A stretch of 64,000 bases of DNA from positions 5,957,501 through 6,021,500 of the forward strand of contig JARDYH010000002.1 of NCBI GenBank assembly GCA_029215795.1, read 5' to 3'. The position numbers and the translations under genes are program-made. The notes beneath the pieces are model-generated. The model ran no database searches. It was not told the DNA's origin and was given only the letters and a program-made list of their open reading frames with translations. Origin of the DNA: Anniella stebbinsi (lineage: Eukaryota > Chordata > Lepidosauria > Squamata > Anniellidae). Shown here piece by piece: positions 62,705 through 64,000 of this stretch. How positions within the stretch are numbered: position 1 is the stretch's first letter; each line of letters opens with the position of its first letter.

Positions 62705-63235
62705 TTCATTCATTCATTCATTCATTCATTCCATTTCATGTATTACATTTCCATACCACCCCAAAGCCAAAGCTCTCTGAGTAGTTTACAAAGATTTAAA
62801 AACCTCATTATGCATAATATAAAAAAACAGTTTAGTTACATATAAACAGAGCACACTCACACACACACACACACACAGATCTGCAGACAATATCCCATGC
62901 CCTGGTTAAAAACCTATTATATGCTGTCAAATCCCTGGAAGAAGAGGAAAGTCTTAAACCTGGCAATGAAAAAATAGCAATGCTTATGCTCGGTGGTCCT
63001 CAATGGAGAGATCATTCCACAATTTGGGAACTACCACTGAGAATGCCTTCTCTCTCGTTACCACCCCCTGAGCCCCCTCCCCTTGTAGCAGGCACCTGGA
63101 GGAGGCCCTTAGATGATGAGTGTAGTCTATAGGTAGGTTGGTAGGAGTGTAGGGATGAGGGGGAGGACAATCATTCAGTTCAGATTTTAGTGCAAACTTG
63201 CAATCCACTATGCGAACCAAACCTTGCTTCTCTTT
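62705..63235 (-). mobile_element. L2-like LINE, lineage B, 3' end, antisense
   Basis: (ATTC)n at 62708-62730, TTACATTTCCATACCACCCC and AAAGCCAAAGCTCTCTGAG are the inverse tail. Then GAGATCATTCCACAATTTGGG and AGAATGCCTTCTCTCTCG are the inverse of the last coding block. A (CA)n tract near 62856-62877 is inside. 5'-truncated, frames broken. Confidence 0.85.
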
Positions 63236-63239
63236 CTAA

Positions 63240-63640
63240 ATCTGTCCCTTTCCCATTTTTAGAGTTCTCTGCCATTTTTTTTCCAATTAAACAAAAGTAT
63301 ACAAAAATGGATATATTTGGGGGAAATGCATTATATTAGGAAACCCATGTATATTGGGGGAAATACATACAAAATGCATGTATTATCACTAGAAACGAGC
63401 ATAAAAAGCCTTATAAATTTGCATGCAAACTTTTTCTTTTTTTAAGAAAGTGCTTCTCAAAGTTAAGCATGAACCAATCCTAACACAACAGAAATCCCCA
63501 ACATTTGGGAGGAAAATAACTTCAGATTGGGGGGAAAAAACGAAAGGAAGTTTAATCGACAGATATGCCCACCCTAATGAAGTGGGTAGCATCCTGAACC
63601 ACAGGTCTCCACAATGCAACATTATTATTTTTTGGCAGGT
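63240..63640. other. No feature recognised
   Basis: Unclassified AT-rich sequence. Confidence 0.35.
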
Positions 63641-63664
63641 CTCAGTTGTCCTTGTTATAAAAGC

Positions 63665-64000
63665 CTCGGCGTGAAAGCATCTTCAGATATTAGGTGTGAA
63701 TGTCTAAGTACCGTCTCCCAAACACCCCCACCTCCAAGGTTCACGCTGAATGAGTTCTCCGACAAGATTAGCAACAAAGACACCACGAAAAGATATATCA
63801 GAACTGCTGAGCAGATTGTAAGAAGTAATAATCAGATCATCAAAGTGGAGATGCAGATGGTGACATTTAAGCAGGCATCTTCACCACTGAAGAGTCTGTA
63901 CCAGGAGAATTTATATTTCTGTTGGCGTCTTTAACTCATCCCAAGAAGCAAGCGAAGTTGCTGGATTCCATCAAGGATTTTGCTGCCTTAGTGCACTGTA
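63665..64000 (+). pseudogene. Coding-like fragment at window edge, frameshifted, function unknown
   Basis: Two adjacent frames read like one diverse, non-repetitive protein. The first (in frame from 63665 to about 63870) gives PPRFTLNEFSDKISNKDTTK, RYIRTAEQIVRSNNQIIKVE and MQMVTFKQ. The second (from about 63871 to the end) gives FTTEESVPGEFIFLLASLTH then PKKQAKLLDSIKDFAALVHC. The switch needs a one- or two-base frame change between 63871 and 63900. Composition is that of a helical, charged cellular protein. I do not recognise the protein. It could be a processed pseudogene, a decayed transposon ORF, or an exon with an indel. It continues past the window. Confidence 0.45.

Overview
The window is repeat-dense nuclear DNA from a vertebrate, most likely a squamate reptile (lizard). 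This is inferred from the mix of repeats: CR1, several L2-like LINE lineages, an R4/Dong-like LINE, tRNA-derived SINEs, hAT-like foldback elements and small MITEs, plus abundant (ATT)n, (GA)n and (AT)n tracts. There is no bacterial gene organisation, no operon, no CRISPR array, and no host gene I can defend. Most open frames are chance ORFs in simple repeats or frames across transposons. The only non-transposon-looking coding stretch is a frameshifted fragment at the right edge (63665-64000).

Layout. 1-3.9 kb: AT-rich unique sequence, a SINE and a cluster of CR1 3' ends. 3.9-9 kb: hAT-type elements, a Harbinger-like MITE, an L2 fragment, and two neighbouring inverted-dimer MITEs, one of them nested in another hAT copy. 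9-13 kb: mostly unclassified, with one MITE and a striking short hairpin at 10.2 kb. 13.1-17 kb: a roughly 370-bp CpG-rich palindrome, an antisense L2 tail, and the best LINE of the window, an L2-like element (about 14.2-16.9 kb) with endonuclease and reverse transcriptase coding broken by one stop and one frameshift. 17-31 kb: hAT foldbacks with tandem units of about 147 bp, MITEs inserted into older MITEs, and a three-level nest at 28.5-29.5 kb. 31-48 kb: further MITEs, an R4-like 3' end, a large inverted-repeat element at 38.8-39.7 kb, a CR1 and an L2 on the minus strand, an 88-bp-arm inverted repeat at 43.1-43.3 kb, and a SINE split by a MITE. 48-64 kb: three hAT elements with clear target duplications, a CpG-rich MITE, a 5'-truncated CR1 nested in another repeat, a 5'-truncated L2, and the edge coding fragment.

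How the parts relate. The autonomous-looking coding sequence is LINE reverse transcriptase (L2, CR1, R4); all copies are 5'-truncated or mutated. DNA transposons are present only as non-autonomous elements, and no transposase gene was recognised. Two structural groups stand out. (1) hAT-like elements begin TAGGG and carry 8-bp target duplications, mostly perfect; most are foldback in architecture. (2) A MITE family with about 12 copies has ends resembling GGCCATGTCTACACC and 3-bp target duplications. Three insertions into older recognisable repeats let the empty site be read directly. Coordinates given as approximate are judged by eye against the other copies in this window.
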